A stretch of DNA of 64,000 bases from contig NZ_JPOO01000001.1 in NCBI RefSeq assembly GCF_000733925.1, positions 248,001 to 312,000 of the forward strand. Reading direction: 5' to 3'. Positions 62,371 through 64,000 of this stretch are shown here, in pieces. Made by a program: the position numbers and the translations under genes. The notes under the pieces were generated by a model. It worked only from the letters and a program-made list of their open reading frames with translations. It was not told where the DNA came from and did no database searches. Origin of the DNA: Arenibacter algicola. GTDB lineage: Bacteria > Bacteroidota > Bacteroidia > Flavobacteriales > Flavobacteriaceae. Numbering within the stretch: the stretch's first letter is position 1; the number at the start of each line of letters is the position of its first letter.

Positions 62371-63309
62371 ATGAAAGTTCTCCATTTAGATGTTAACCAT
62401 CCCTTGATCATTGAGCAATTCAATGCCCTGGGATTTCAAAATGATGAAGATTATACCTCCTCCAAGGAGGAAATTGAAAAGAAAATAGCCAATTATGATG
62501 GTGTTATCATCAGAAGTAGGTTCACTATTGATGAGGCCTTTTTGGATAAGGCGGTCAACCTTAAGTTTATTGGCCGCTTGGGTGCAGGTCTGGAAAACAT
62601 AGATACCGATCATGCCAAGCGACTGGGAATCTTTTTAGCTGCTGCCCCAGAGGGGAATAGGAATGCCGTTGGGGAACATGCGCTGGGAATGCTATTGTCC
62701 CTTTTCAATAGATTGAACAAGGCGGACAGGGAGGTAAGAAATGGCAAATGGGACCGGGAAGGAAACCGTGGGATAGAGCTGGAAGGCAAAACGGTAGGCA
62801 TCATTGGCTATGGAAATATGGGTAAGGCCTTTGCCAAAAAATTAAAGGGCTTTGATGTGGAAGTTATATGCTACGACATAGTTGGTGGTGTAGGGGATGA
62901 GAATGCCAGACAGGTTGGGATAATGGAATTTAAGCAAAGGTCCGAAGTCGTTAGCCTTCATGTACCCCAGACTCCTTCTACCATAAATATGATCAATACC
63001 GATTTTCTAAAGGATTTCAAGAATCCCCTTTGGTTGATAAATACCGCAAGAGGGAAATGTGTGGTTACGGAAGACCTTGTTGTGGCAATGAAAGAGGGCA
63101 AGGTGCTCGGAGCAGGTTTGGATGTACTGGAATATGAGAAAAAATCTTTTGAAGATATGTTTGGCGGGTCAGAATTGCCAGAGGCCTTTACGTATTTGAT
63201 AAAGGCCAATAATGTACTGCTTACTCCGCATGTTGCGGGATGGACAGTGGAGAGCAAAATAAAATTGGCGCAAACGGTGGTGGACAAGATCAAGGAAAAA
63301 TTCTGCTAA
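62371..63309 (+). CDS. D-isomer-specific 2-hydroxyacid dehydrogenase (phosphoglycerate dehydrogenase-like)
   Basis: 312 residues from ATG 62371; an upstream TTG at 62320 adds no domain. The N-terminal substrate domain has FIGRLGAGLENIDTDHAKRLGI. The Rossmann domain has VGIIGYGNMGKAFAKKLKGF (GxGxxG). The catalytic trio is Arg in LINTARGKCV, Glu in the LEYEKK region and His in LTPHVAGWT. The overall pattern is closest to flavobacterial SerA-like proteins without the ACT domain, so oxidation of 3-phosphoglycerate or of another 2-hydroxyacid is possible. No serine-pathway gene is adjacent. Confidence 0.85.
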   Translation: MKVLHLDVNHPLIIEQFNALGFQNDEDYTSSKEEIEKKIANYDGVIIRSRFTIDEAFLDKAVNLKFIGRLGAGLENIDTDHAKRLGIFLAAAPEGNRNAVGEHALGMLLSLFNRLNKADREVRNGKWDREGNRGIELEGKTVGIIGYGNMGKAFAKKLKGFDVEVICYDIVGGVGDENARQVGIMEFKQRSEVVSLHVPQTPSTINMINTDFLKDFKNPLWLINTARGKCVVTEDLVVAMKEGKVLGAGLDVLEYEKKSFEDMFGGSELPEAFTYLIKANNVLLTPHVAGWTVESKIKLAQTVVDKIKEKFC

Positions 63310-63414
63310 GCAAGGCCAGAAGCCTCTAATTTTGATCTTTTAAGCCATAGGGTCCATTGGTTATTGTACTGGACACTCTCCCTTCGGAGTTTGAGATTTT
63401 ATAAATAGAAGATC

Positions 63415-63801
63415 ATGAAAAATAGAGTTACAGGATTGGGCGGTTTTTTCTTTAAGACCAAAGACCCTAATGCAATTAAACAATGGTACAATAAACATTT
63501 AGGACTCAATACGGATCAATACGGCTGTACATTTTGGTGGAAGGACAAGGAGGGGCAGGACTGCTCTACCCAATGGAGCCCCATGAAGGACGATACCAAT
63601 TATTTTAAACCTAGCAAATCCCCTTTTATGATGAACTTCCGAGTAGAGAATTTGGAGGAATTGCTGAAAGTTCTAAGGCTGGAAGGAGTTACTGTTGTAG
63701 GCGAAATAGAGGAATACAGTTACGGTAAATTCGGTTGGATATTGGATCCTGATGGTAACAAGCTGGAATTGTGGGAGCCCAATGACAAAGCGTTTCTTTG
63801 A
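63415..63801 (+). CDS. VOC-superfamily glyoxalase/bleomycin-resistance-like protein
   Basis: 128 residues. The segment GLGGFFFKTKDPNAIKQWYNKHLGL starts the fold. GCTFWWKDKEGQDCSTQWSP is typical of a Bacteroidota subgroup, and the final Glu ligand is in WILDPDGNKLELWEP. The first position usually held by His is Gly/Phe here, so metal binding may be altered. The substrate is unknown. A short helical-repeat gene follows at 63855. Confidence 0.84.
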   Translation: MKNRVTGLGGFFFKTKDPNAIKQWYNKHLGLNTDQYGCTFWWKDKEGQDCSTQWSPMKDDTNYFKPSKSPFMMNFRVENLEELLKVLRLEGVTVVGEIEEYSYGKFGWILDPDGNKLELWEPNDKAFL

Positions 63802-63854
63802 TTAGAAAATAATTATTACATTTAGTACTATTATTAATCAACTAAAACACTACC

Positions 63855-64000
63855 ATGTCAGAAGAAAATAAAGATTTAGGGGATAAGGCCAAAGACGCTG
63901 CAAAAGGTGCCAAAAAATCGGCCAAAGAGTTTGCCAAGGATGCCAAGGAATCTGCAAAGGAGTTTGCGGAAGATACCAAAGAGGCTGCCAAGGAATTTAA
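63855..64000 (+). CDS. Alanine/lysine/glutamate-rich helical repeat protein, 3' end beyond window
   Basis: 48 codons visible from ATG 63855. The sequence is a run of near-repeats of the type KDAAKGAKKSAKEFAKDAKE, a strongly amphipathic helix rich in Ala, Lys and Glu. This resembles LEA or apolipoprotein-like segments. Some flavobacterial proteins with this kind of start continue into small membrane domains, but the rest is outside the window, so no family is assigned. Confidence 0.6.
   Translation, partial: MSEENKDLGDKAKDAAKGAKKSAKEFAKDAKESAKEFAEDTKEAAKEF

Overview
The window is chromosomal DNA of a marine-type Bacteroidota, most likely family Flavobacteriaceae. Support comes from SusC/SusD pairs, a T9SS type A sorting domain, a Bacteroidota-type tyrosine recombinase, TAnnTTTG promoter boxes, DUF5777 and DUF4286 proteins, and palindromic repeats of the kind common in flavobacterial genomes. 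No species is claimed.

Layout. 1-2402: 3'-truncated mfd (minus strand). 2728-6428: a small sugar-oxidation operon (broken IlvD/Edd dehydratase, SDR dehydrogenase, SMP-30 lactonase, sodium/sugar symporter). 6460-7344: dienelactone-hydrolase-like protein. 7878-10104: sensor kinase and single-domain response regulator. 10236-17029: minus-strand transglutaminase / ATP-grasp-alpha-E / transglutaminase-DUF2126 cluster. 17620-20493: secreted esterase, class B1 metallo-beta-lactamase-like lipoprotein, and a divergent HxlR regulator / VOC protein pair.

20589-45151 reads as an integrated genomic island of about 24.5 kb. A 17-bp copy of the tRNA-Leu(CAA) 3' end plus a terminator sits at 20553-20605. 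The intact tRNA-Leu lies at 45138-45217, and a tyrosine recombinase gene lies just inside it at 43640-44899. The cargo has three parts. (a) A membrane Cache-LytTR regulator faces an operon for a duplicated Yx(FWY)xxD-repeat lipoprotein, a CxxCH cytochrome-like lipoprotein, an OB-fold protein, a YceI protein and a DUF5777 barrel. (b) A TonB receptor and PepSY protein suggest iron uptake, next to an HxH lipoprotein. (c) A TetR-flanked SusC-SusD-Calx-beta-like locus is followed by four phosphoesterases of four different folds. Part (c) looks like a phosphoester or nucleotide scavenging system; part (a) looks like an envelope redox or surface system. Neither matches a system I can name.

Right of the island is ordinary core chromosome: a GIY-YIG gene caught in a partial tandem duplication with tRNA-Leu, prs, rplY, pth, a secreted metalloprotease, ribF, an HTTM protein, serS, a TPR protein, a DUF4286 protein, rsmA, mgtE, an XRE membrane regulator, a 2-hydroxyacid dehydrogenase, VOC proteins and the start of a helical-repeat protein.

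All family calls come from reading motifs by eye. No database search was run.
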